37,104 nucleotides of DNA from Chloroflexota bacterium (GTDB lineage: Bacteria; Chloroflexota; Dehalococcoidia; Lucifugimonadales; JACPCL1), in contig JACPCL010000016.1 in the NCBI GenBank assembly GCA_016179765.1, positions 1-37,104 of the forward strand, read 5' to 3'. Below the pieces are notes generated by a model that was given only the letters and a program-made list of their open reading frames with translations, was not told where the DNA came from and ran no database searches. Every line of letters starts with the position of its first letter. Position 1 is the first letter of the stretch. Position numbers and translations under genes: made by a program. Below are positions 23,679 to 31,584 of the stretch, one piece after another.

Positions 23679-24599
23679 ATGTCCACCGTCACTCAGAAGC
23701 TGGCCCAGGCGGGCGGCCGCCCCATCTTCATCTGCGACTTCTCACCGCCCAGGGGGGCAGACCTGTCCACGATTGACCAGGTCAAAGAGGTCGGCGCCGA
23801 CTTCGTATGCGTGGCCTACAGCCCGGGCAGGTCCGTACGCGTGGACTCTACTGTCATGGCTCATCTCATAGCTCAGGGTAGAGGCTCCATGCCGCCCCCT
23901 TCAGGGGGCGGTGAAGAAAGGGTAGCCCGTGAAGGCGGGCAGGAGGTCATCTTCAACCTGGCCTGTCGGGACATGAACCGCCTGGCAATCCAGAACCACC
24001 TGCTGGGGGCGCAGCTTTTAGGGCTGGAGAACGTCGTCGTCCTGCAGGGAGACGCGTTCACTGACGAGGACCGGGGGTCTATCAGAGGCGTCAACGACTA
24101 TCAGCCCTCTGAGCTTATCAGGGACATCGCAAGGCTCAACCGGGGCGAGGACTTTCGGGGTGGCAAACTGCGGTCGCCCACCGCTTTTTGTATTGGCGCG
24201 GTCATGGACTTCAGCAGAGGGTTGGAGCAGGAGGCGCGCTCATCCCATGGCAAGGTGGAAGCGGGCGCCGACTTCTTTCTGGCGCAGACCTTCTATCAGG
24301 TAGGGCTGGCCCGGCAGTTCCACGAAGCGTACCATCGGCACGCGGGCCAGCCCTTTCCCCGGCCCATCTTCTACGGCCTGCCCATACCCGCCCAGGGCGG
24401 CATCCTCTTTGGCGACGTGCCGGAGCAGGTACGAGGGGACCTGGAGAAGGGCCGCCCGGGGGTGGACATCGCGTTAGAGCAGGCGCGGGTGTTCCTGGCG
24501 GCTGGCCTGCGCACCATCTACCTGGTGCCGCCCATCCTGCGCAGCGGCCGCCGGGATTATGGGGCGGCAAGGGATGTGCTGCGGGCGCTCAGGACGTAG
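23679..24599 (+). CDS. Methylenetetrahydrofolate reductase-like (MetF family) protein
   Basis: A 306-residue TIM-barrel protein. EVIFNLACRDMNRLAIQNHL and LGAQLLGLENVVVLQGD near 88-125 are MTHFR signatures, and ADFFLAQTFYQVG fits too. The position of catalytic Glu28 in E. coli (FEFFPP) is D20 here (CDFSPP), so either Asp acts instead or the reaction differs. Between residues 67 and 88 lies a low-complexity insert (MPPPSGGGEERVAREGG) encoded by a hairpin repeat. AAGGGGA precedes the ATG. It is divergent from the qor-like gene. Confidence 0.8.
   Translation: MSTVTQKLAQAGGRPIFICDFSPPRGADLSTIDQVKEVGADFVCVAYSPGRSVRVDSTVMAHLIAQGRGSMPPPSGGGEERVAREGGQEVIFNLACRDMNRLAIQNHLLGAQLLGLENVVVLQGDAFTDEDRGSIRGVNDYQPSELIRDIARLNRGEDFRGGKLRSPTAFCIGAVMDFSRGLEQEARSSHGKVEAGADFFLAQTFYQVGLARQFHEAYHRHAGQPFPRPIFYGLPIPAQGGILFGDVPEQVRGDLEKGRPGVDIALEQARVFLAAGLRTIYLVPPILRSGRRDYGAARDVLRALRT
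23892..23940 (+). repeat. In-frame palindromic insert in the MetF-like gene
   Basis: CCGCCCCCT (23892-23900) pairs with AGGGGGCGG (23903-23911), and GCCCG (23925-23929) with CGGGC (23936-23940). The encoded Pro/Gly-rich segment interrupts a helix-strand part of the MetF barrel without breaking the frame. Confidence 0.6.
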
Positions 24600-24685
24600 G
24601 CCTAGCTCGCAAGGACGTATGCTTGTCCGGCTATCTGCATTAGAATGAAGAGCGACAACCCCTACCTTTCAGCAACGGACCCCCC

Positions 24686-25606
24686 ATGACAGAAGCGATC
24701 CAAGTAGAGGGCCTGGTCAAAAAGTTCGGCGCCTTCACCGCCGTGGATAGCGTCTCCTTTACCGTCCGCCAGGGGGAGGTCTTTGGCATCCTGGGGCCTA
24801 ACGGCGCGGGCAAGACCACGGCCATGGAAATAATTGAGGGCATCCAGGAGCCGACGGCCGGCCGCACCCTTGTATTGGGAACCGATACCCATAGAGAGCA
24901 GGAAAAGGTGAAGGAGCGCATCGGCGTCCAGCTCCAGGCCTCCGCCTACTTTGAGTACCTGACCCTCACCGAGATTCTCAACCTCTTTGGCCGTTTTTAT
25001 CCCAGGCATCTGCCTCCCATGGAACTTCTGGCGAAGGTCGGCCTCATGGAGAAGGCCAAGGCCACGGTAGGCAAGCTCTCGGGCGGCCAAAAGCAGCGCT
25101 TCACCATCGCGGCGGCCCTGGTGAACGACCCGGAGGTGGTGTTCCTGGACGAGCCGACCACCGGCCTGGACCCCCAGGCGCGCCGGAACCTGTGGGAGTT
25201 TGTCCAGGCCATCCATAAGGAGGGGCGCACCATTGTCCTGACCACCCACTACATGGAGGAGGCGCAGCTCCTCTGCCAGCGTGTGGCCATTATGGACCGG
25301 GCCAAGATTATCGCCCTGGACACTCCGAACAGCCTGGTGCGGCGACTGCCGGTGCCCTACGAGGTGAAGGTGATGGCGGAGGGTCCGCTGCCCACGAACA
25401 ACCTGGAAGCCCTGGACTCGGTCAGAGGCGTGGAGTTTGACGGCGAGGGCGTGTGCCACCTGCGCTCCGCCGACGCCGCCCGCACGTTGCAGGCCCTGCT
25501 GGCCTGGGCCAACGGCAAGGGTATACGCCTTGCTCACCTGGAGGTCGTGCCCGCCAACCTGGAGGATGTGTTCCTGGCCCTGACCGGCCACCAGCTTCGC
25601 GACTGA
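24686..25606 (+). CDS. ABC transporter ATP-binding protein (ABC-2 exporter type)
   Basis: A 306-residue ATPase. Walker A GPNGAGKT is at 37-44, the ABC signature LSGGQ at 131-135, Walker B VVFLDE at 151-156 and the switch TTHYMEE is further on. The C-terminal 90 residues are the extension found in DrrA/CcmA-like ATPases. With the permease at 25811 it should form an exporter for a drug, lipid or polysaccharide; the cargo is unknown. No ribosome-binding site is clear before ATG 24686. A 204-bp repeat-filled gap separates it from the permease. Confidence 0.93.
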   Translation: MTEAIQVEGLVKKFGAFTAVDSVSFTVRQGEVFGILGPNGAGKTTAMEIIEGIQEPTAGRTLVLGTDTHREQEKVKERIGVQLQASAYFEYLTLTEILNLFGRFYPRHLPPMELLAKVGLMEKAKATVGKLSGGQKQRFTIAAALVNDPEVVFLDEPTTGLDPQARRNLWEFVQAIHKEGRTIVLTTHYMEEAQLLCQRVAIMDRAKIIALDTPNSLVRRLPVPYEVKVMAEGPLPTNNLEALDSVRGVEFDGEGVCHLRSADAARTLQALLAWANGKGIRLAHLEVVPANLEDVFLALTGHQLRD

Positions 25607-25709
25607 CCTACCCCCTCCCCAGGATGCATGTGATTCTGGGGAAACTGATTCTGTTCGCTTTTGAGTGATCGGGCCATGCCCTGGCACTGAAGGTCATGTA
25701 CAAAATAAC

Positions 25710-25795
25710 CTAACCCCCTTAGCCCCCCTTCCCGATGCGGGAAGGGGGAGATACTGCCCCCCTCTTGCAGGAGAGGGGGACACAGGGGGTGAGGT
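25710..25795. repeat. Double palindromic repeat between the two ABC transporter genes
   Basis: CCTAACCCCCTTAGCC opens the segment; a hairpin CCCCCTTCCCG-ATG-CGGGAAGGGGG (25724-25734 with 25738-25748) and a second CCCCCTCT...AGAGGGGG follow, and GGGGGTGAGGTC closes it. The ends are inverted. Nothing else is seen in 25607-25810. Confidence 0.65.
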
Positions 25796-25810
25796 CAAAG
25801 GAGAGCAGGC

Positions 25811-26896
25811 ATGTTGATGGCGCTGACGATAGCGAACCTGAAGATGATAGCCCGCAACAGACAAGCTCTGTTCTGGGCGATGGTGTTTCCTCTGATATTT
25901 GTCGTAGTCTTTGGGCTGTTCCGCTTCGACGAGCCGCTAGAGGTGAATCTCCTGGTAGTTGACCGGGCGCAAGACGAGGTATCTGAGGGGCTAATAGCCA
26001 GCCTCTCGGCCGTGGAGCGTTTCAACGTAGCGGTGCGCCAGGACGAGGCGGAGCTAAGGAGGGAGTTAGAGGATGGCAATGGAATCTATGTGCTGATTAT
26101 CCCTGAGGGGTTGGGGCCCCGTCTGGCCCAGGGGCCTGCGGCTACGCCAGTGGAAATCACTCTCCTGTACGACCGTGCCAACCAGTCAGCACCGATTATT
26201 ATCGGAGCCATTCAGAAATTCATTGACAATACAAACCAGAGCATAGTCCAGGCGCCAACCATGCTTGAGCTTAGGCCCCAGGGAGTCCAGGCGCGGCAAT
26301 TTACCTACTTTGATTTCGTTCTCCCCGGCCTTGTCGGAATGGGGGTGATGACCTACTCCATCATAGGGGTGGCCTCGGCCATGGCCCTGTACCGGGAGCA
26401 GAAGATTCTGAAGCGCATGCTGGCCACGCCCCTCAGAGTACGCACCTTCTTTGCCGCCCAGATTATGGCCTTCCTGCTGCTTTCCGTAGTACAGGCGGTC
26501 ATCATCATGGCCGCAGGGATGCTGCTCTTCAACGGTCACTTCTATGGCAACTTCCTCTATATGATGGCGCTGGTGGTGGTGGCCAACGTGGTGTTCCTGA
26601 ATCTGGGCTTCATCGTTGGAGCGGTGGCGAAGAACGTGCGCGCCGCCGATGGCATGGCCAATGCCATCTCCATACCCATGATGTTCTTCTCAGGCACATT
26701 TTTCCCCAATGAGAACCTGCCCAAGATAATAGCCACAGCTGTTGAATACCTTCCCCTTTCACCCCTGTTGGACGCCATGCGGGGCGTGGCGCTGGACGCC
26801 AGGCCCTTCTGGGAGTACCCGGGGGAGCTTGCCATCCTGGGAGCCTGGATTGTGGTGTCGTCGGTGGCGGCGGTCCGGGTCTTCCGTTTCAGCTAG
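25811..26896 (+). CDS. ABC-2 type permease
   Basis: A 361-residue membrane protein. One membrane segment at about 20-38 (ALFWAMVFPLIFVVVFGLF), a large extracytoplasmic part (about 40-160), then five hydrophobic segments with GMGVMTYSIIGVASAMALYREQKILKRMLATPL (family signature, coupling helix) and FFSGTFFPNENLP near 280. This is the ABC-2 membrane layout. AAAGGAGAGC precedes ATG 25811. The TAG stop overlaps the stop of the convergent Uma2 gene: both use the four bases CTAG at 26893-26896. Confidence 0.9.
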   Translation: MLMALTIANLKMIARNRQALFWAMVFPLIFVVVFGLFRFDEPLEVNLLVVDRAQDEVSEGLIASLSAVERFNVAVRQDEAELRRELEDGNGIYVLIIPEGLGPRLAQGPAATPVEITLLYDRANQSAPIIIGAIQKFIDNTNQSIVQAPTMLELRPQGVQARQFTYFDFVLPGLVGMGVMTYSIIGVASAMALYREQKILKRMLATPLRVRTFFAAQIMAFLLLSVVQAVIIMAAGMLLFNGHFYGNFLYMMALVVVANVVFLNLGFIVGAVAKNVRAADGMANAISIPMMFFSGTFFPNENLPKIIATAVEYLPLSPLLDAMRGVALDARPFWEYPGELAILGAWIVVSSVAAVRVFRFS

Positions 26897-27441
26897 AACA
26901 GCTCGCTGATGTTGCAGGTAAAGCCGGGTAGCACAGGCTCTCCAGTGAGGGTTTCGTTGGCGGCCAAGACTCTGGCCTCCCGATGGGCGTTGTAGACCAC
27001 CACCGAGCGAGTGTTGGGGTAGACCACCCATACCAGGCGGATGCCTGCGGACAGCCAGTCCTCCACCTTTGCTTGCACCTGGGGGGCGGTGTCTGAAAGG
27101 GACATGACTTCAACGACGAGGTCGGGAATAACATCCACAAAGCCTTGGGCAAGTTCCCTATGAGGCAAGTGGTCTTTGGAAATGAAGGCGACATCGGGGG
27201 CATGGATTGTATCTGGGTCTCGGGCGATAAGGAAGCCAGTTTCGGCAGCTACGGTTTCTCCCAAGGCCCCTTGCTCCACAAAGTTTCCCAGCAATCTGCC
27301 AATTCTCAAGGCAATCTGGCCGTGTCTTCCTCCTGCGGGCGGCATTTCAAGTAGCTCCCCTTTGACAAGCTCCAGTCGTTTGCCTTTTGATGGCATCTGC
27401 AATAGCTGTTCTGCGGTGATGAGCGTCTTCGCTGTAGCCAT
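26893..27441 (-). CDS. Uma2 family protein (PD-(D/E)XK nuclease-like, DUF820)
   Basis: A 182-residue protein of the Uma2/DUF820 family. RLELVKGELLEMPP (22-35), APDVAF with D83, DLVVEV with E111 and K125 in QAKVEDWLSAGIRLVW provide the acidic residues and lysine of a PD-(D/E)XK-type nuclease site. These genes are abundant in Cyanobacteria and Chloroflexota and their role is not known. A GAAAGG ribosome-binding site precedes the ATG. It converges on the ABC permease, sharing the CTAG stop tetramer. Confidence 0.88.
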   Translation of the reverse strand: MATAKTLITAEQLLQMPSKGKRLELVKGELLEMPPAGGRHGQIALRIGRLLGNFVEQGALGETVAAETGFLIARDPDTIHAPDVAFISKDHLPHRELAQGFVDVIPDLVVEVMSLSDTAPQVQAKVEDWLSAGIRLVWVVYPNTRSVVVYNAHREARVLAANETLTGEPVLPGFTCNISELF

Positions 27442-27494
27442 GGACGTGCCTTTCGTCGTGCTCTAGGCCATTGTATCACGTACAAGGCCGCAAC

Positions 27495-28307
27495 TTAGAA
27501 CTTCCTGAGTAGCGTCCTGATGTCCTGCACCAACGGCTGGACATCCAGGGTTACGTCTGAATGCAGCACCCGTATGAAGCCCTTCCGGTCAATGAGGTAC
27601 ACGGGCGCCTGGTGCCCAATGAGGTAAGAGGGCATCCCTTCTTGCTGTGCCCTTTGTGTCAGAGCCGCCTGGCTCAACTGCTGGAAGGCTCCACCCGCAT
27701 CCAGGCGATAGGCGTCGGCAGCGATAAAGTACCCTTCCCATACCGGCGAAAGCTGTTCAAGGCTCCCTGTCAGGAAGCGCCACTTGTCAAGCATCCCCTT
27801 CTGCGCCGAGTATTCGTAGGCGCGCTGGGCCGTGTCCCTGGCGGGGTCTACTGTGATAGCCAGGAATACCACCTGGGAGGCGTCGTTGCCCAGGGCATCG
27901 TGCGCCTGGCGAAGGGCCTCGGTGGTCAGAGGGCAAACGTCGGGGCAGTTGGTGTAAAGGAAGGTCAGGGCTACCACCTTGCCGGCAACATCGGCCAGGG
28001 AGACCATCCCTCCAAACTGGTCCTGGAGCTGGAAGGGCGTTGCCTGCAAGGGCGGCGCCACTACTGTGCCACGAAAGGAGGGGGTTGAGCTGCAAGCAGC
28101 CGTCCCTGCCAGGGCCAAAGCCGCAAAGATGGCCAGGCCTCTTGAGAAGCTCCTGTGCCAATAGCAGGTTGCTGAAAAACACCCCCAAACCCCCGTCCCT
28201 TCGCTACCCCCTTCACTGCGTTCAGGGCTTCGGCTCACCAGGGCAGGCTCCGGGGCTTCGCCCCTCTGAACTCCCCTTTTTTCATCACCCAGATAGTGGA
28301 GTTTCAT
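27495..28307 (-). CDS. Sco1/SenC copper chaperone with MITE-extended N-terminus
   Basis: A 270-residue Sco1-type protein that would deliver copper to the CuA site of CoxB. The CxxxC motif is CPDVC (121-125), the distal histidine is H232 in LIGHQAP. A hydrophobic segment and lipobox (ALAGTAAC, C72) mark a lipoprotein anchor. ATG 28307 overlaps the TGA of the ctaA-ctaB gene (ATGA), so they are coupled. Residues 6-49 (44 codons) come from a MITE with its target duplication. Without it the start would read MKLHYWHRSFSRGL and then the hydrophobic core, a normal lipoprotein signal. No better downstream start is in frame, so the extended form is either tolerated or impaired. Confidence 0.85.
   Translation of the reverse strand: MKLHYLGDEKRGVQRGEAPEPALVSRSPERSEGGSEGTGVWGCFSATCYWHRSFSRGLAIFAALALAGTAACSSTPSFRGTVVAPPLQATPFQLQDQFGGMVSLADVAGKVVALTFLYTNCPDVCPLTTEALRQAHDALGNDASQVVFLAITVDPARDTAQRAYEYSAQKGMLDKWRFLTGSLEQLSPVWEGYFIAADAYRLDAGGAFQQLSQAALTQRAQQEGMPSYLIGHQAPVYLIDRKGFIRVLHSDVTLDVQPLVQDIRTLLRKF
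28165..28292. mobile_element. MITE inserted in frame in the Sco1 signal region
   Basis: A 128-bp element. Left end CAGGTTGCTGAAAAA and inverted right end CTGGGTGATGAAAAA match the ends of 19705-19859. It is flanked by a direct 4-bp repeat ATAG (28161-28164 and 28293-28296). Element plus one tetramer is 132 bp = 44 codons with no stop on the Sco1 strand. The middle holds imperfect palindromes (CTTCACTGCGTTCAGGGCTTCGG and GGGCAGGCTCCGGGGCTTCGCCCC). Confidence 0.8.
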
Positions 28308-30157
28308 ATCCCTAACAGGACGCCAGCGATGGCTAGGGTGAAGATGAGGGCCAGATAGAGGAGGGAGTAGAGGTAGAGCCGGCGGGCCGCGGGGATGCCT
28401 GGGTTGCGGAACAGGCGCCAGGCGAGGTACAGGAAATACGCCCCCAGCACGATGGCGCCGCTGGTATACAGCCACCCCACCGGGTAGACGGTGACGAAGA
28501 GGATGGTCAGAGTGACCAGGATCAGGCTGTGCAGCAGGACCTGCCTGGTGGTCTCGGGCACACCCAGGACCACGGGCATCATGGGGACCTTAGCTTTAGC
28601 GTAATCGCTCTGGAGCATGATAGCCAGCGCCCAAAAGTGGGGGGGTGTCCAGAAAAAGACGATGGCGAAGAGGTACAATGCCGGTAGGGACAGGCTACCC
28701 GTCACGGCAGCCCAGCCCACCAGAGGGGGAAAGGCTCCTGCTGCGCCGCCGATGACAATGTTTTGCACCGTGATGCGCTTCAGCCACAGGGTGTAGACAA
28801 AGACGTAGAAGAGGGTGGCGGCAAGGGTCAGGATCGCGCTGAGCAGATTGACCCACGCCGTCAAGAGCGCAAAGGCGAGGACGTTGAGCAGGATGCCAAA
28901 GAGGAGGGCTTTGCGGGGAGAGACGCGCTGCCCGGGGATGGGGCGGACGCGGGTGCGAGCCATGGACAGGTCAATATCTCTGTCCAGGTAATGGTTGATG
29001 GCGTTAGCCCCTCCAGCCCCCAGGGCGCCCCCAATCAGCACCAGGAATACGGTAGAGGCGGGGGGTGCTCCCTGAGCCGCCAGGAACATGCTGCCCAGGG
29101 CAGTGAGCAGCAGGAGCATGATAATGAGGGGCTTGGTCAGCAGCAGGTAGTCGGCGATAACCCCTAACGCCAGCACACCCCTTCCTGAACTCTCCGCTGC
29201 TGAAGGCCGCCAGGCCAAGGCCAGGAGAACAACGCTTGCTCCCCACAGGGCTGTAGCTAGGCTTAGGTGGGCGATTCGTGCCAAGTCCGAGAACTGGGTC
29301 CAAGGATTGGCGGCTCCCACCAGCATCTGGCCGAGGGCTGCTGCCCCTATCAGCGCGCCAGCCCATCGCACGCTGCCCACGGCCCCTTTGGCCCGCGACG
29401 CCTTCATGGCGATTCCCAAGGCGAGAAGACCGCCCGCCGCCGCAAGCAATCGGTGGGCCATGTTCAGCCACTGGACGGGCAGGGTAGGGAAGAGGCCGCC
29501 GTCGCACAGGGGCCAGCGGTCACATGCGCTCCCCGCCCCCTGGCCTACTATGTAGGAGCCCGATAGCAAGACGGCGAAGGTCGCCAGCGCACCCCACGCA
29601 GCCCACCGGCGGAGGCCCGGAGAGGCCGATGCCTCAGCGAGCGGCTTCTGCCAGTACCAAACGATGGTAGTGAGGAGCAGGGCAAAGATGGCCTGTGCCG
29701 TGGCAAGGTGTACGGTGACAATGGCAGGGGGCAGCTCGGCCAGGACGGTGACGCCGCCCAAGACCACCTCTACCGCCAGAAGTGCTAGGGAGGCAGTCAG
29801 TGGCACGGTGATGAGGGGGTAGCCCCGATATCTCCACCAGGCGGCCACGGCGGCCAGGATAATCAGGGGGCTGGTGATGCTGGCGGCCAGGCGGTGGCTG
29901 TACTCAACCAGCGTATTGAACTGCAAGGGCGGTATGATCCTGCCGTGGCACAGGGGCCAGTCGGGGCAGCCCAGGCCGGAGCCGGTGACTCTTACCGTTC
30001 CCCCGATGGTCACCAGGAGGAAGACGGCGAAGGCCGCGGCAATCAGTAGCGCCAAAAAGGGCTTGCTGGTGTGTTTGGGATGCAAAAGGAGGTGGGGTCT
30101 CCCTGTGATGGTAGATGGCCCACGGGTTGTGGATGATTCAGACGGTTGACTACTCAT
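28304..30157 (-). CDS. ctaAB: Fused haem A synthase (CtaA) and protohaem IX farnesyltransferase (CtaB)
   Basis: A 617-residue fusion. Residues to about 320 are CtaA/COX15: cysteine pairs C64/C70 (GLGCPDWPLC) and C212/C218 (SACDRWPLC), and histidines H88, H150, H235 and H297 that bind haems. Residues from about 332 are CtaB/COX10, a UbiA-type prenyltransferase with NHYLDRDID (388-396) for the diphosphate. CtaB adds the farnesyl group to haem B giving haem O; CtaA oxidises it to haem A for the oxidase encoded next door. About 15 membrane segments in all. I start at ATG 30157; a TTG at 30166 is possible. It is divergent from coxB and coupled to Sco1. Confidence 0.93.
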   Translation of the reverse strand: MSSQPSESSTTRGPSTITGRPHLLLHPKHTSKPFLALLIAAAFAVFLLVTIGGTVRVTGSGLGCPDWPLCHGRIIPPLQFNTLVEYSHRLAASITSPLIILAAVAAWWRYRGYPLITVPLTASLALLAVEVVLGGVTVLAELPPAIVTVHLATAQAIFALLLTTIVWYWQKPLAEASASPGLRRWAAWGALATFAVLLSGSYIVGQGAGSACDRWPLCDGGLFPTLPVQWLNMAHRLLAAAGGLLALGIAMKASRAKGAVGSVRWAGALIGAAALGQMLVGAANPWTQFSDLARIAHLSLATALWGASVVLLALAWRPSAAESSGRGVLALGVIADYLLLTKPLIIMLLLLTALGSMFLAAQGAPPASTVFLVLIGGALGAGGANAINHYLDRDIDLSMARTRVRPIPGQRVSPRKALLFGILLNVLAFALLTAWVNLLSAILTLAATLFYVFVYTLWLKRITVQNIVIGGAAGAFPPLVGWAAVTGSLSLPALYLFAIVFFWTPPHFWALAIMLQSDYAKAKVPMMPVVLGVPETTRQVLLHSLILVTLTILFVTVYPVGWLYTSGAIVLGAYFLYLAWRLFRNPGIPAARRLYLYSLLYLALIFTLAIAGVLLGI

Positions 30158-30311
30158 GCGGTGCAAAATCCGTGCGCCCCAGGCGTGGGGAGCAGGCTCA
30201 GGAGGGGGAGATGCGGCGGCAACGAAGAGGCGCCAGAGTTCCTGTGCCTTGACCCCACTATACCATAGCCTCTAGTAGGTTGCATTTGGATGCGTATGCC
30301 CTAAGATGTTT

Positions 30312-30325
30312 GGTGCAAATGCACC
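30312..30325. promoter_or_regulatory. Palindromic operator candidate upstream of coxB
   Basis: GGTGCA-AA-TGCACC, a perfect 6+6 bp palindrome, extending imperfectly to TTTGG...CCCAAA. A related half-site GCATTTGGATGC lies upstream near 30283. It is 8 bp upstream of the coxB -35 box and between divergent oxidase genes, so it may regulate both. I do not know the factor. In 30158-30449 I see no gene. Confidence 0.45.
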
Positions 30326-30333
30326 CAAATGTC

Positions 30334-30362
30334 TTGACGCCACTTCTGGCCTCTGTTATAAA
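30334..30362 (+). promoter_or_regulatory. Strong promoter for the caa3 oxidase operon
   Basis: TTGACG (30334-30339), exactly 17 bp, then TATAAA (30357-30362). Transcription would start near 30369, giving an 80-nt leader before coxB at 30450 and ruling out the upstream ATG at 30366. Confidence 0.65.
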
Positions 30363-30449
30363 TAAATGCTTGTCCAAAATATCACAAAGTCAGAGACAAG
30401 CCCCGCCTGGAAGGCGAACACACTCCCATCTCAGGTCTGTAGAGGGGTC

Positions 30450-31526
30450 ATGGTCGTTCATAGCCTTCGCATCCCGTGGCGTCTCATCATTCTCGCTTCC
30501 CTTATGCTGGTTACCGTCCTTTGGTCTGGCTGTTACCCGTCCAATCCCCAGTCCACCTTTGACCCGGCAGGCCGAATTGCCCGGGAACAGCTCACTCTTT
30601 TTCAGATCATCTTTTGGACTGCCGCGTTCGTCTTTGTCGTCGTAGAGGGCGCCCTGATTTATGCCGTCTTCCGCTTTCGTAAGAAGGCCGGCCAGCAGCC
30701 ACTGCCCAAGCAGACCCACGGCAACACTCCCCTGGAGGTGACCTGGACCATTATTCCCGCGCTTATTCTGGTAGTGATCGCCGTACCTACCATCACGACG
30801 ATTTTTGCTCAAGCTGACGCTCCGGAAGGGGAGGTTGTGCGCGTGAAGGCCGTTGCGCATCAGTGGTGGTGGGAGTTCAACTATCCAGAGGTAGGCGTTA
30901 CCACCGCTAACGAATTGCACATACCTATCAACAAGCCTATAACCTTACAGCTTACATCCCAGGACGTCATCCACAGCTTCTGGATACCAAAGCTGGCAGG
31001 CAAGACCGACATGATACCCACCCGCACCAACGCCATGTGGTTTGAGGCGGAGGAGCCTGGGCTATTCTACGGCCAGTGCGCCGAGTTCTGCGGTACCGCC
31101 CATGCGCTGATGCGCTTCCGAGTCATCGCCCAGAGCCAGGCGGAGTTTGATGCCTGGGTTGCCGCCCAGCAGGCGCCACCCGCCGCTCCCATGGCCCGGG
31201 AGTTTGGCTTGAAGGGGTGCACCGTATGCCACACCGTCAACGGGCCCGACGCCGAGGGCGTGCAGGAGCGGCGCATGGATGGCTTCCGCCAGGGGCAACC
31301 CCAGTTCCCCGCACCCAACCTCACCCATTTCGCGACTCGGGATACCCTGGCAGCGGGTCTCCTTGAGAGGAGTGACGATAACCTGCGGCGGTGGATACAG
31401 GACCCTGGCGAAGTGAAGCCTGGCAACCGCATGGGGGAGCTAGCGGGCGCTTATCACAACGCCAACCAGTCCTTGAGCGACGCCGATGTTGCCGCCCTGG
31501 TGGCATATTTGCAGAGCTTGAAATAG
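30450..31526 (+). CDS. coxB: Cytochrome c oxidase subunit II with fused cytochrome c (caa3 type)
   Basis: A 358-residue subunit II. The lipobox LWSGC puts the lipidated cysteine at C28. Two membrane helices lie at about 50-75 and 100-120. The CuA site is visible: H175, C210, E212, C214, H218 and M221 (YGQCAEFCGTAHALM), and HQWWWEF is at 137-143. A cytochrome c domain follows with the haem-binding motif C257-TV-C260-H261 and ends at the stop. This makes the enzyme caa3-type: electrons enter through the attached haem. I start at ATG 30450 (GAGGGG upstream), because the open frame from 30366 would start at the transcription start. Confidence 0.95.
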   Translation: MVVHSLRIPWRLIILASLMLVTVLWSGCYPSNPQSTFDPAGRIAREQLTLFQIIFWTAAFVFVVVEGALIYAVFRFRKKAGQQPLPKQTHGNTPLEVTWTIIPALILVVIAVPTITTIFAQADAPEGEVVRVKAVAHQWWWEFNYPEVGVTTANELHIPINKPITLQLTSQDVIHSFWIPKLAGKTDMIPTRTNAMWFEAEEPGLFYGQCAEFCGTAHALMRFRVIAQSQAEFDAWVAAQQAPPAAPMAREFGLKGCTVCHTVNGPDAEGVQERRMDGFRQGQPQFPAPNLTHFATRDTLAAGLLERSDDNLRRWIQDPGEVKPGNRMGELAGAYHNANQSLSDADVAALVAYLQSLK

Positions 31527-31584
31527 ACCTATGGGGAGACTACCCTGAAGGGGACTTCTTGAACAGAGGTCACGGAGGCACTTG

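Noticed and set aside
24662-25687. Minus-strand open frame (341 codons)
   Set aside because: Antisense to the ABC ATPase with Walker motifs on the plus strand.
28308-28475. Longer N-terminus for Sco1
   Set aside because: It lies inside the ctaA-ctaB coding region; the ATGA overlap at 28304-28307 gives a better start.
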